Below are positions 1 through 11,775 of a stretch of 64,000 bases of DNA, piece after piece (position 1 is the first letter of the stretch; each line of letters starts with the position of its first letter). The translations under genes and the position numbers were made by a program. This stretch comes from Ilyonectria destructans (Eukaryota > Ascomycota > Sordariomycetes > Hypocreales > Nectriaceae): positions 496,001 through 560,000 of the forward strand of contig JAHEWK010000017.1 of assembly GCA_020740775.1 (NCBI GenBank), written 5' to 3'. The notes beneath the pieces were generated by a model. That model ran no database searches and was not told where the DNA came from. It saw only the letters and a list, made by a program, of their open reading frames with translations.

Positions 1-315
1 ACATGGTGTGTCTGCAATCGCAATCGTTGCCATATATAATTCACTCCCTAAAAATAACTGATTGCCGGCTGCTAAACAACGGACCCAATATGCTCAGGCC
101 AATCGGACTTGGCATCGGCCCCACGCTGGGGAAACTTGATCTAGGATGTCGGACATTTATCTTCACCGATGGCCGAGGGTCCTTCAGCTACTACTTAATA
201 CGAACTCTTAGCAATAAAGCAAGAAATTCCATCATTAAAGCAAGAAATTTACATTGCCATTCTCTTCCCAAGCATCGACTCATACGCTACTCTTAGTCCG
301 ATATTCACTGCCAAA

Positions 316-1296
316 ATGAAGAACATTGCGGTTGTCGGTGTAAGTCTTACCATTCAGAGAACCAAAAGGGCCCTAGCTCTGGTCATTCAGTGCTTAATAA
401 ATGGAAGTCTTTTTTTGTTGATCTAACAAGATGAATAGGGCACTGGCGATCTCGGATCTTATGTGGTCAGAAGCTTGGCCGGCTCGTCCGACTTTACTGT
501 TACCGTCCTGACCAGGGGAAGTAAAAAATCCGACATCCACGGCGTCAAGTATGCAGTTGTCGACTATGACGACGTTTCAGCTCTCACTGCTGTTCTCCGT
601 GGTCAGGACGCGGTCGTTTCTGTAGTCCCAGGACAGTACTCGGAGCTACAGATCAAAGTCATCGAGGCAGCAATCGCTGCGAAAGTGTCTCTGTTCATCC
701 CGTCGGAGTTTGGGTCCGACAATACGAACCCGAACACCCGCAAGTTGCCTTTGATGAAGGCGAAGGTGGCCGTCGATGAATACCTCAAAGAATCAGCGGC
801 AGCTGGCAAGATTTCCTACTCAAGGATCGTTGGCGGGCCCTTTGTCGAGTGGATGCTCACTGATGAACGAATGATGCCAATCAAGGACCGCAAGTTTTTT
901 ATCCACGATGGAGGCAACGTGCGCTTCTCCATGACTAGAATGGAGGGCTACGGCGAGGCAATCATTGGAGTGCTGAAGAACCCGGAGGCGACAAAGAACA
1001 GGACGGTTTACGTTGAGAGCGCCAAGGCTACGCAGAACCATCTTTTGTCCCTGGCCAAGGAAGTACTGGGCGGGGAATGGCAGGTAGAGCACGCCGATAC
1101 TGAAGCGAATTATGCCGTGGCAGAAAAGCGCTTGTTCTCTGGGGAGTTTGACATGTCTGTTATTAGTCCCCTTGTGTTCAAGACTGTGTTTACTCCGGGG
1201 TATGGCGGCGATATTAACCCCATTGACAACGACTTGGTGGGGATGAAGAGGATGACAGATGATGACTTGAAGGCAGCCATTAAATCTCTTGCTTGA
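316..1296 (+). CDS. NmrA / isoflavone-reductase-like NAD(P)-binding protein
   Basis: Two exons (316-339 and 439-1296) give 293 residues. The first exon codes only MKNIAVVG; splicing GGT|gtaagt...aatag|GGC joins it to GTGDLGSYVV, which rebuilds the Rossmann motif GGTGDLG at the N-terminus. This is why I start at 316 rather than at an internal codon. The rest matches the atypical SDR (NmrA-like / isoflavone reductase) fold: acidic patch DYDDVSAL, VVSVVPGQ, then FIPSEFG, the conserved segment after the second half of the Rossmann fold. Family members are cytosolic NAD(P)H-dependent reductases or redox-sensing regulators; the substrate cannot be read. It does not overlap its neighbour and no operon-like linkage is evident. 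The family call is solid, the reaction unknown. Confidence 0.85.
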
Positions 1297-1975
1297 ATTA
1301 GTCTCTTGTACGTATGTTGGGAACATTTTAGCAATAGAAAACATGCTGCAGCAGGGACTTTTGTCAATTAACCAATGTGAGCGTGAGGGCCTTGGAGCAT
1401 CTTGACCGATCGGAGCTGTCAGGACGGAGGAGTGTAAGCCTGGGAGAAGCACAAATTCTTAGCAGCAACGCTGTAATGCATATCCCACATGGAACCTCGG
1501 GGATATTAGTGTCCGACCGCTTTGACGACGCACCCCGAGGGGATAAAGCCCCGGTCAGAAGACAAATGAATGACACGCTCTTTGCCGAACTAGTTTCACT
1601 AATGCACGAGGCTAGTCTAATTATTATAAATGTCTGGCCATATTTGCGGGTCTGAGAGTGGCATCCAGAGAACGGAGTCCGCGGGATGCGAGCGATTCGT
1701 CATGGGGAAGATGCTCGGCCGAACCCGTTCGGCAGTCGGTATTTCCGCATCAACACATCGACAGAGCTGAATTGAGTCTACTGTACAGGGATGGTCGTTA
1801 CCCAATAGTTGTCGGTGTCCTGTGTGTGTTACTCGGCACTGACACAATATGCCGACTTCCACATTACGGAGGCAAACCATTTTTCATGATATTTATATGT
1901 TCTTGGCGTGCTCACTCGGACGTATTTTGCTAAGATAACATTTACTCACAACTAGTATTCCAATCAACGATTAAG
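1297..1975. other. Intergenic region, no gene seen
   Basis: 3' flank of the NmrA-like gene and presumed promoter of the metallo-hydrolase gene. Short open frames on both strands show no family motif or consistent splice structure. Confidence 0.5.
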
Positions 1976-3037
1976 ATGAGCAACATACCTCCCTTTAGGG
2001 TCCCTGCATCTGCAGAAGTAGTAGGTGTTCGTATTCTTGATACAGACACCCGAATTGTTGCTCCTCTGGACATGGTCGACCGTACCATCAAAGGAAATGA
2101 GTCCCTCGACTGTCCAACATACCCCTTCCTCATCGAGCACAAATCAGGGAGAAAGATTCTCTTTGATCTAGGAGTGCGAAAGGACTTGGAAAATATGGCC
2201 CCAGTCATCAGAGACTATTTTTCCAAATCAGATACAACCGCTACTATTAAAAAAGGAGTTCGTGAACTCCTTGAAGAACACAACGTTAGTGGAAAAGATA
2301 TCGAAGCCATAGTATGGAGCCACTGGCATTGGGATCATGTGGGTGATCCTTCCACATTCGAAACCTCTACGTCTTTGATTGTTGGTCCTGGCTTCAAAGA
2401 GGTGTTTGTGCCCGGATATCCGACGAATCCGGGTTCACCGATGCTTGATAGCGACTATGCCGGCCGAGAGGTCAGGGAACTTAACTTTAGTGCCGAGAAA
2501 GCCATCAAAATTGGGCACTTCGATGCTTTGGACCATTTTGGCGACGGCAGCTTCTATCTTCTCAATGCCCCAGGCCATACAGTGGGACATATATGCGGCT
2601 TAGCTCGCGTTACAGCATCTCCACCGTCTTTCATCTTGATGGGCGCTGATACCTGTCATCACTCTGGAGAAATGCGCCCTTCTAAATGGCTCCAACTGCC
2701 ATCCGAAATTAACGTCAAGGGGAGCTCATGCCCAGGTGCGGCATTCGAACACATCTATCGAAATGGCGACCCGAAGATACCATTCTACGGGCAGAAACGA
2801 CCTGGAATGATGTTTGGCGATGCCGACGTTGCAGATCAAACAATAGAAAAGCTGCAAGAAGCGGATGTGTCTGGAAACGTTCTTGTCGTCATAGCGCACG
2901 ATAATCACTTGAAAGGAGTGGTCAAATTCTTTCCTGAATACGCAAATGACTTTTTGGCTGAGAGTTGGATTGAAAAGACAAGGTGGAAGTTTCTGGGGGA
3001 TTTCAAAGAGGCACTCGTGCAAAAAAGTACTCTGTAG
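1976..3037 (+). CDS. Metallo-beta-lactamase-fold hydrolase (lactonase-like)
   Basis: Single exon, 353 residues. The zinc-binding motif of the metallo-beta-lactamase superfamily is explicit: SHWHWDHVGDP (HxHxDH) near residue 110, followed by NAPGHTVGHICG (third metal-binding His) near 200 and GADTCHH near 225; VIAHDNHLKG near 310 supplies the last His. This layout is that of the AHL-lactonase-like subgroup, whose members open lactones or hydrolyse thioesters with two zinc ions. No signal peptide or membrane segment, so probably cytosolic. The start is the first ATG in frame after an in-frame stop, with AAG ATG A context. Fungal members of this subgroup are often in metabolite clusters, but no biosynthetic core gene is adjacent. 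Substrate unknown. Confidence 0.85.
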   Translation: MSNIPPFRVPASAEVVGVRILDTDTRIVAPLDMVDRTIKGNESLDCPTYPFLIEHKSGRKILFDLGVRKDLENMAPVIRDYFSKSDTTATIKKGVRELLEEHNVSGKDIEAIVWSHWHWDHVGDPSTFETSTSLIVGPGFKEVFVPGYPTNPGSPMLDSDYAGREVRELNFSAEKAIKIGHFDALDHFGDGSFYLLNAPGHTVGHICGLARVTASPPSFILMGADTCHHSGEMRPSKWLQLPSEINVKGSSCPGAAFEHIYRNGDPKIPFYGQKRPGMMFGDADVADQTIEKLQEADVSGNVLVVIAHDNHLKGVVKFFPEYANDFLAESWIEKTRWKFLGDFKEALVQKSTL

Positions 3038-4161
3038 GGGGAATACAAGAGAGCGGCTAGTCTGCGATTTATTGTACCACTCTTGTACTACTTTGAGCTG
3101 TGTATGACGCAAGGAGCTAGTGATTCGTGTAATAGCTTTGCAGGGGACTTCCCCCAATAAAACCCGAATATGAAGCCAAGAGGCGGGATGATGGCCCTTC
3201 CTTTACGCATGACAGGACACAACGATCATCACTTTCGGTGCTCGGTTAAACTATCCGGCAAGATTTTGCTTCCGCCTTTCGAATATTTTACAGAGCTTAT
3301 CGAATAAGCCGATATTCAGCGCAGAATTTATTATCTTCGCGAGTATTTCCATGAATCAAGGTTCTGAAAGATTATTTTCCATCTAACCATGAGCAAATAC
3401 TGGCTACCCATTTACTTAGGGAAAGCTATTGGTGTTCATCCCAGGAGCGTTGCCCCAGAATGCGCTATTGACCTTAACCTAGATAACTTCCTTGAGGGGA
3501 GCCTGATGCAGTAAATGTAGGACAAGTCTCTCCCAACATCTCATCGCTTCAAAGTAAATTACTTCACCCATTACTAGGACACCTACTACTATCTCTCAGG
3601 AAGCTATGGCCGCTAAGAAGAAGTAAATTGAATACTTCCTGGTTCAAGGTTCTTGCGACAGGTTTTGTGGGTTACAACCTACAAGGTTGCGAATTTTGAT
3701 ATCGATATGTTTGAGGTTTCAAAAAGCTGCAAGCTATAGCTAGCTTGGCCACTGTTCAAGGTGATACACTGCCCAGGGCTTGAAAAGAGCACACTTTATC
3801 CGTCTCTACTTACTCTACCGTTGTATTCTCCTGTTACTAGTTTATACAAGTGAAAAGACATAGCATTATGCGTGCTGCAGAGTCTGTGCAATTAGTCCGT
3901 CTGTGCAATTACTCTGATCCGTTGAACGAGGGAAGATGACAATAACTCAGACTATTGATGAACCACCATTGTGTCTAATACCAACGCCATCACGAACAAT
4001 GTGTCTCTGTAGAGCATAAAAGACCGCGAGGAGAATGTTTATTAAGTACAAAATAATGTTTATCGTCCATATCTAGATGTCATTTCTCCGATGCTTGTTT
4101 CTCTAACCGATATCCCAATTCTATACACTCAGCACTTCTTCACAAAACAAAAACTAACCGA
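3038..4161. other. Intergenic region, no gene seen
   Basis: About 1.1 kb between convergent genes. No open frame beyond short AT-biased stretches, no tRNA fold and no transposon motif recognised. Confidence 0.5.
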
Positions 4162-5033
4162 CTAAAGGGACTGGAGATAGATGTAGGAAAAGTACCAATC
4201 AAGTGGTTTCCCACTTGCATCTGCCTTGATCAAAAGGCTCCCCTCTCCCGCATCAACGGGCCGAACAGTAAACTCCGTGCTAAAGTTGATCCAATCGCCA
4301 GTCTGGGCGCCATCCCGAGGGTTGTATTCGACGACAAGCTCATCGTTCGTGGCCAGGGAGAAGGTCAACAAGCTCCAGTCGGTATCGTCAGGAAAGTTGG
4401 TCTTCAGCCCAAAAGCCAGTTTGTAAGTAGGACCAGCCTCGAGCTGGAACGTGGGGGCATAGGTGAGGACGGCACTTCCTGAATCTGCGGCATCGAGAAT
4501 GCGGAAGACATTTTCTGCGCCGATCTTCACGTTACCGAAGAAGAAGCTATCCTCGACGTCTTGAGTCATAGACCATTCGTCGGCGGATTGCATGGTATTG
4601 AGGGTAAGATCGATGAGCGCGTTTTCTAAGTGGGATACGTTAGCATGGTGGGCTGAGATTGTCAACTTGGTCGAAGCTTACTCGAACATTGGAAACATCC
4701 CATCTCACAATACTCGTCCCAAGCGTGGTCATCGGCATTAAACCGGAGATCACTGAAGGCACCCCCAAAAAGTGTGCAGCTGCCTTCCGCCGTATTTCTG
4801 TACTCGAAAGCCGTGCAAGCCTCGTTTGAGCCGCAATAGGTGGTGCAGCTCTCTCTACTGAGGCTCTCTATTGAGAAGAGTTTTCCAGCTGGGTTGGAAG
4901 CGAATCCTGTTTGTCCACAGACGAGACCATCCGGCGCAGGATCGACAGCATTGCAGATTGCCGGGGCCCAGGCGGATGCGACTCCTCCGAGCGCGGACAG
5001 AGCTAAAGCAGTAAAGACTTTTGTGAGCGCCAT
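4162..5033 (-). CDS. Small secreted protein with apple/PAN-like Cys pattern
   Basis: Two exons on the minus strand (5033-4682 and 4625-4162; 56-base intron starting gtaagc and ending cttag) give 271 residues. I start at the ATG at 5033 because it begins a textbook signal peptide, MALTKVFTALALSALGGVASA. Residues about 25-120 are cysteine-rich (CNAVD, VCGQ, CTTYCGSNEAC, CTLFGG, YCEMGCFQC) and resemble PAN/apple adhesion modules. Residues about 120-271 lack Cys and look like a beta-sandwich (LTYAPTFQLEAG, WSLLTFSLATN, GSLLIKADASG). I recognise no enzyme family. A secreted cell-wall or carbohydrate-associated role is inference from the signal peptide and the modular look. Confidence 0.65.
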
Positions 5034-6198
5034 GATGTGTGTTGTTGTGATGAATGTGTTGTTTAGGAGACGGTGAAGAAGTGAGTTTATGATTTCTGAA
5101 TTTATCGATTTCCTGGCTTGAATATATACGTGAAAGGCAGTCGGTTGAAGCTGCATGAGGCTATTTCGATGACTTCGGCGACTGCTGCGGTCGTTTGCTA
5201 GTTTGCGACTAGTTGGCATCTGCCCTGTAACTTAACTTACAATGTACGGGGGGCTTTTTCGAAAGTCTTGTCCAAGCACTAGTAACGCCACATCCCTTTA
5301 TCCCTGTCGGTTACCTGAGATACATGAGGCTGTAATAGTCTCGTCAAGTTATCTACTACGGCCGCTGTAATCGGGGGTAGTAGGCGCTGCTGACCAGGAT
5401 CTAGCGGTCGCTGGTGTGCTGTAACCTGTTATCTTTTCGGGCTTATGGAAATCAGTAAGTACTTAGTGTAAATTTACTTAGGTACCCTTATACTAATTAG
5501 TTGACTCACTACCTGGTAGCTACTTTTTCTTCTGGACAAGAGTTTTGAAAGAGCCCTCCGTAAGCGGTGTTCATTTACAGCGCCACGATCATTTCTCCAG
5601 AGCAAGCTCGTTATGCTGTCATCACCAATCAAATCCCCTCTTGACCAGCTAGATGCGGAAATGGTAAGCCGCCAGCCACCACCAAGAGAATAAAGCCGAT
5701 TGACCCATGCTTCGCTTCTTTCAGAGCGCGAGATTTGGCGCCAGTGGTTGGACTGATCGCCCGATCTGATCGCCGACCTCCCGAATGCCCCTGTATCAGA
5801 TCAACGTAGGTGCCTTGCCACATACAGGGAGAGAGCTCGGAGTTTCCGACTGGTGATTAGTCGCCGGTGAGATCCAGAATAACTCAAGAAGTCCCCGAGT
5901 CGCCGATTCTCTAGGTCCCCGATTCCCCGGATTCCCTGACAGTGTTGGGGCTTGGCTTGCGCCTCAAAATCGCAATTTGTACTGCCTCTGTCGGGCTTCA
6001 CGAACAATTAACGTTAATTGAGAAACTTGCTCTGCGTCTAAGAAGAAGCCGTTGACGAGTGCCGCAATTCCCCCAAGCCACAATCCAATGCCTGGGGTCA
6101 ATTCAATTGAGTTTGGAGCACCAATTTCCAAATAAGAGCCCTGTCAAATAGCTCAATCTAGAAATCGAAAAAAAGTCAAAACTAATTTTCCAAGATGC
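5034..6198. other. Intergenic region with short simple repeats
   Basis: Promoter side of the secreted-protein gene and 3' flank of bioDA. Near 5890-5935 the sequence carries imperfect repeats of ccccgat/gtcgccgattc. No gene supported. Confidence 0.4.
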
Positions 6199-8798
6199 CT
6201 AGAGCGTCAAGGCTTCCCTAAGTACCGTCTCCAGCTCTCTAACAGCCGCCGGAGTGGTCTTCTGCCCAGTCATGATGTAAAATACATTTCCCAACACGCG
6301 AGAATGCACGTTCCATCGTCCCTCCTCATAGCCTTCACGTAGTCGAGCCTGGAGCGTCAATGCCGCAGAGCTCTTGTATCCCGTGCTGCCCTCGCTGCGT
6401 AGACTGATAGCAAGGACGCTTCCCAGGGCCCAGACACCGCTTACACGGGCACTGTGGTGGGATACAGCGTCGATGAACGACTGGGACCAAACAGACCACA
6501 CGATCGAGTCATTTACACTCCGGGGAGATGACTCTAGAGACTGCGATCCAGGCGAGACCCAGCCATCCATCTTGAAGGCATCCCACTTCCCTTGCTCTTC
6601 CATTTGCTGCATCTCCCGCAACGACTCGAGCGCAACCTGACATCCGACCGGGTGCGCCGTGTAGCTATGTCCATGCAACAGTGCATCGCTCTTATCGTCG
6701 CTAAGGAACGCTTCAAACACACTGTTGGAGGCCAGAGTGGTGCACAACGGGACGAGGCCACCGGTGAGGAGCTTTGCGTGCACGGAAACATCGGGGTGCA
6801 CGCCAAGGAACGAGGAAGCTGTGTAACGGCCGAGGCGGTACAGTCCGGTGAATACTTCGTCAAAGACGACGGGGAGACCGTTCCAGGCGAGGTCTCCTTG
6901 AGCAGGTGATTGGGACTCGCCCGTGGCAAATAGGTGAGGGGACCGGCGGACAACGTTGATGAGAGTGCGTTGGAAGAGGGGATCCCTGCGAATGTCAGTT
7001 TCATCCAAAGATGGCCCGGAAAGACTTACACAAAGATCATGCCGCCAGCACCGAGGATGACGGGCTCCATCATCAAGGCACCAAACTTGCGACCTTGCTT
7101 CTGGAGACTCTCGAGAGTCTTCTCGATATACGCCTCGTACTTGCGGCAGGTCTCATCCTGCTCTCTGGCCTCGACATTAAACACATCAGCCACGCTGGGG
7201 AATTTCTCTCCGCTGCCAAGCTCAGTCTTCAAACCCTCTGGAACATCAACAACCCACTTCCCCTCGGTACAGTTCACTGTCGGGTAGTCAAACCAGAAGC
7301 CCTTGCCCTCATACCACTCAACATTCTCGTTGAAGGTACACGGCTCCGCACAGTCCATGGCGCCAATGGTGTCTCCGTGATAACTCCCCTTCAACCCTAG
7401 GATCCCTAGCTTTGCATCCGGGCCCCAGCCGTACCGCGTGCGCGCCGCCCGCAGGGCCATCTTCACGGCGACTTCGCAGCCGGTGCTGCCGTTGTCGGAG
7501 AAGAAGACGCGGCTGAGCCGGGGGTTCTGGATGTTCTGGAGGAGCGTCTCGGCGAGGGCGAGGGCGGGCTCGTGGACCGCTTCGGCGAACATGACGTGTC
7601 CGTAGCGGCCAGCAGCGTAGGCGGCTGCGAGCGTGAGCTTTGGGTTGGCGTGGCCGAGACCTTGCGTCCACCAAGAGGCTGAGCCGTCGAACGAAGGCCG
7701 GAGGAGGTTGCCCTGGGGAGACGAGGTAGTAGGTTGAGATTTCAACGTCTGGAAGTGGTCGCCGTACGCTGAGTCAATGGCGGTAATTCGATCTGGCGTG
7801 AGACCTTTCTGCTGAGTGAAGGGATACCAGATATGCCCATGGGCCTTTGCAGGCATCTCCTCAAGTCGGGCGATGCGGCTTTCATGGCGCTTGTCTAGTC
7901 GAGCCAGGATGTTGTGGACTGTCTTTTGCCCGCTCGCCTCGGTATAATACTCCGTCATGCTGTCCCTCTCTGCCTTTTTGTCTTCGTATCTCCTCGGCGG
8001 CTCTGCTACCGCCTCTACCGGGATCCCATAATTGTCGCCAAAGTAATCGGTTAGATAGCGATAATTCTCATAAACTGCGTCTCGGAATAGCAGGACGCCC
8101 TCTACGTCATATCCACGAAGCCGGAGAGATTCAAAAGCCGAGACGGTTTGTGAAATGCCTCCAAGTTTGGAGTCACCGACAAGAATCACGGGCATGCGCA
8201 GAGGAGCGTAGAGGTCTGCTTGGGTGGTTCTCGAGGGGCCAGGAGAGTGCACGCCGCCGGCGGTTTCGAGGAACAACCAGCCCGGCCCTTGATGAGCGCG
8301 GTTGGAAATGTGATGGTGGATCTTTGCTAGAAGTTCATGGTCCGTGGGAATAGGCTTGGTGGGTGAGTATTGGTTGCCATGGGAGGTTGAGTGATGTAGC
8401 TTACCTTGCCGGAGACCAGGGCGGCTGAGTGGGGACTGGCGGGAATATCATACTGGAATAATGTCTCTACCTTGGCGCTGGGCGCATACTGTTGAATGTG
8501 ACTGTGTTGTATCAATTGCTGGTTAGACTTGGAGTTGGTTAGGATACAACATCTGCGCATGATTAGTATGAGCCCGTTTCCAGCTTGACGGGCAGATGAA
8601 GCACATACACCCTTCATCGGCGTCATCTAGTGCCCCCGTCGACACAGGCTTCAAATACGAAACCTGCTCGTTGTTCCAAATCCTGGCCGCCGAGTTGCAC
8701 AGGATCGTCGTGAGAATCGTCTTGCCGACGTCGGTGTTGGCGCCATACACCTGGTGCACGCGCAGAGCACGCTGGAGGAGAGCCCCTACCGGCGCCAT
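6199..8798 (-). CDS. bioDA: Bifunctional dethiobiotin synthetase / DAPA aminotransferase
   Basis: Four exons (8798-8611, 8501-8405, 8354-7030, 6985-6199) give 798 residues. The N-terminal part is dethiobiotin synthetase: P-loop YGANTDVGKT, then LKPVSTGALDDADEG, FQYDIPASPHSAAL, ETAGGVHSPGP and VGDSKLGGISQT. It closes the ureido ring of dethiobiotin from DAPA, CO2 and ATP. The C-terminal part is a class III PLP aminotransferase making DAPA from KAPA with S-adenosylmethionine: IWYPFTQQKG, SYHGDTIGAMD, FDEVFTGLYRLG and the PLP lysine in AKLLTGG. Intron joins restore these motifs, e.g. MIFV|DPLFQRT. It catalyses the two steps after BioF, which is divergent next door. No PTS1-like C-terminus (ends ALTL) and no obvious N-terminal presequence. 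Confidence 0.95.
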
Positions 8799-9509
8799 GA
8801 TGATGGCGACAGAAACGAGTGATGGGATGCGCCGGGCGTGAAGTCGAACTGCCGAGGTGAATCGCGATGTGTTGGATGGATTGATCAGATGGATTGATCA
8901 AGATGGATTTACGGATACGTGCCACGGGTTATGTCGGCATTGATCGGCACCTGGACAATTAGAGATGCCGCTCCGGCTTTGCCCAGATTTGATTCCTCAA
9001 CAAAGGCAAAAGAGTAGACCGGATTAGGTGCGAATTGCAGCACTAGCATGGAGTACGCTTCAGTCCCGCCGCAGCGAGACCAGTGGAATTGATCAATCAC
9101 AGGACTCAATTGACAAATATACAGACTCTATCCCTCTCTCCCGTCACATGAAATCTCTTTCGTCCATCAATCTGGCCTTGAGCCTCTGATTGCGGGGAAA
9201 TCTCTCAAAACCCCTCTTCCATCATCTCCAGTCTTCTTCCGCGGACATTAGCGCGCCGCTTGGTGTACAGATGCCTCGGATGAGTCGGCCGAGCCAATGA
9301 CATTGCCCGCTTTACTAGTTGAGCCAACGGAATGTGGCCGAGTGTGCGTAGGTTGAACGTAAGCGAATGGTTGTGACGCCCCAACCCCCAGCTCGCAAAC
9401 TGGTTGAGTGAGGTCGCGATACTATCTCAATTGATGTGAGATATCGCGCAAGTTGGCTCTCCGGAACTCGTCCAATGTCCATCATCTCTTGCTAACCCCA
9501 CGCATCATT
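8799..9509. promoter_or_regulatory. Bidirectional bioDA-bioF promoter region
   Basis: The 711 bases between the two divergent start codons must hold both promoters. I see no convincing TATA box. One CGG-N7-CCG occurs at 9328-9340, which I treat as chance because it is a single copy. Shared control of the two biotin genes is inferred from the arrangement only. Confidence 0.5.
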
Positions 9510-10950
9510 ATGGATGCTGGACTCTCCTCGCTGGAGGCCAAACTCTCGGCCCTCCTCGCACGACGCGAATCGCGTTCCCAATTGCGACGCTTGACTACCG
9601 TCTCTCCTGGCATGGTGGATTTCTCTTCAAACTCATACCTCTCTCTGTCCAATCATCCCGACGTGCAGCGCGCATACCTGTCACTCCTGACGTCCCACAT
9701 CAACAAACCCTCACCCGCCACATCGCCTCCAATCCTTGGCTCGGGTGGTTCTCGACTGCTCGATGGGAACAGCTCCTTCTCGGAATCGCTGGAGCACGAT
9801 ATTGCCTTATTCCACGGTGCACCCGCAGGACTGCTTTTCAACTCCGGATTTGATGCCAATGTTGGCCTATTCAGCTGTGTCCCTCAACCATCCGACATCA
9901 TTGTCTACGACGAGCTCATCCATGCGAGTGTCCACGATGGCATGAAGCTGAGCCGGGCGGCGCAAAGACTGCCATTCCGGCATAATACGGTAACAACGGA
10001 TAGCAGCCATGCAGACAAAGGCTTGAAGGGCCTTGACGCTCTACTCCAAGACCTCACCGCCGGTGCCCAAGGAAAAGAGCTTTTTGAGGGAAAGAAAAAT
10101 GTCTTTGTGGCTGTAGAGGGAGTTTACAGTATGGATGGAGACGTGGCGCCGCTTCAACAGGTCGTTGAGTGTGTTGAAAGGCGGCTACCAAAGGGGAATG
10201 GCTACATCATCGTTGACGAAGCCCACTCGACTGGTATCTTCGGTGCAAAAGGCCGGGGCCTTGTCTGTGAATTAGGACTCGAAGAACGAATATTCGCGAG
10301 AGTGCATACGTTTGGCAAGGCCATGGGCTGCTCTGGGGGTGAGTCTGCATCACAAGTTCAAATTCCTCACACTAACTTCTCCAGCCATTGTTCTCTCGTC
10401 TCACACAACCCGAGCCTATCTCATCAACTATGCACGACCTCTGATCTACACAACCGCCATGGCGCTGCCATCCCTCGCAAGCATCAAAGTCACCTACGAC
10501 TTCCTCATGAACAACGGCGGCGAGCCGCTAATGCGCAACCTGCATGGGCTCATGAACCACACCCACAGCCTCCTCCAGTCCATCTGCGCTCGCTACAAGC
10601 CACCTGCAGATCTTCTCCGCTTAGATCCTAACCCCCCCAAATCGCCCATTATCCCGCTCTTCACTGCGCACCCCCGTAGCTTGGCGCAGCACTGTCAGCG
10701 TGGCGGGTTCATGGTCCGTCCGATTGTGGCTCCGACTGTGCCAGAGGGGAGCGAGAGGGTGAGGATCTGCTTGCATGCAGGGAATACTGCAAAGGAAGTC
10801 GAGGCGTTACTGGAAGCGGTGGAAGAGTGGTTACGCACTCGGATGCAAGCAGATGCAGGCGAAACTATTGGGGATGGAGCGGATTGCCAAAGACAGCTCA
10901 CCGAGAGCAGTGCCAAGGTCCAGACAGAGGGAGAAAAGGCAAAATTATAG
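9510..10950 (+). CDS. bioF: 8-amino-7-oxononanoate (KAPA) synthase, PTS1-type C-terminus
   Basis: Two exons (9510-10338 and 10385-10950) give 464 residues. Start at the ATG of MDAGLSSLEAKL, 57 bases inside a longer open frame without an upstream ATG. Alpha-oxoamine synthase features: DFSSNSYLSLSNHP, GSGGSRLLDG, GLLFNSGFDAN, YDELIHASVHDG, VEGVYSMDGDVAPL, VDEAHSTGIFG and the PLP lysine in HTFGKAMG. It condenses a pimeloyl thioester with alanine to KAPA, the first committed step, feeding BioDA. The protein ends in AKL, a conservative variant of the peroxisomal SKL signal; fungal KAPA synthases are known to work in peroxisomes, where the pimeloyl precursor arises by beta-oxidation. The stretch before AKL is charged and family-divergent. 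Confidence 0.95.
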
Positions 10951-11775
10951 ATCTCCCATAAGCCTAACAAATTACTCTGTAACTTTTGAATAACATTATA
11001 TGTCATGTGAGTGTGCTATAGTCGCAAACGTAGGTGGCTCTAAAGCTTGTCATTGACTTCGTCGCAATGACAGACCAGCAAACGCCATGACGGGAGTACT
11101 GGAGCTACCCTACACACTAGGACCCAGATAGTGGGAGAAGCACCACCAAATAACAATGTCTCCGAGGCAGTGGGTGAACCAAACAAAAATGAGATGAGTG
11201 ATTTGATTGATGGTGGAGAGAAGAAATGAAGTAGGCCGAGAATACTAACCTGAACACGTTCGAGAATTGATGGCATTTTTTTCTCATCCGATGAACAAAA
11301 CCACAGTCCCCAACGACCGTCGTCGTCGACACACTTAATAATACTCAACACTGAAACAAATATTCCTACCCGGATGTCGATATCAAGAAAATCCTCCCCC
11401 AGTTACGTTCCTCGGTAACCAAATTCCAATACCATTTCTATTGAACTTGTACAATCCATTCATTCATTACCTCCAGGCGGTGTGCAACGTTCTGTGTCGC
11501 TAACCACCTCATTGGCTAGTAAATCTGTAGGTCAGCCACCCGCCCTATTCACCTCTATTGCCCCCTAACATTGCTGACGTGGCAAGAAAGGGCGGGAATC
11601 AGGGAACGCAGAGTGGTAGGGACGGTACTCGCTTCGAATTTGATCAGTCTCACGCACTTTTCATCCAAACAACATCACTTTCCTCTGATCGCTTGCAATC
11701 ACATACTGACGCTCGAGCACTACGCAACATTCGCCATGCCCAACACCTTCCTTCAATCACGTGGACGACACATAT
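10951..11775. other. Intergenic region, no gene seen
   Basis: 3' flank of bioF and promoter or 5' leader of the C2H2 gene. An open frame on the minus strand near 11040-11351 has no family signature and is biased by TC-rich sequence, so I do not call it. Confidence 0.45.

Noticed and set aside
820..1452. Long minus-strand open frame antisense to the NmrA-like gene
   Set aside because: Codon-bias shadow of the real gene; no family motif.
9328..9340. CGG-N7-CCG in the bioDA-bioF promoter
   Set aside because: Single copy; a 64 kb window should hold about 16 by chance. Not taken as part of the regulon.
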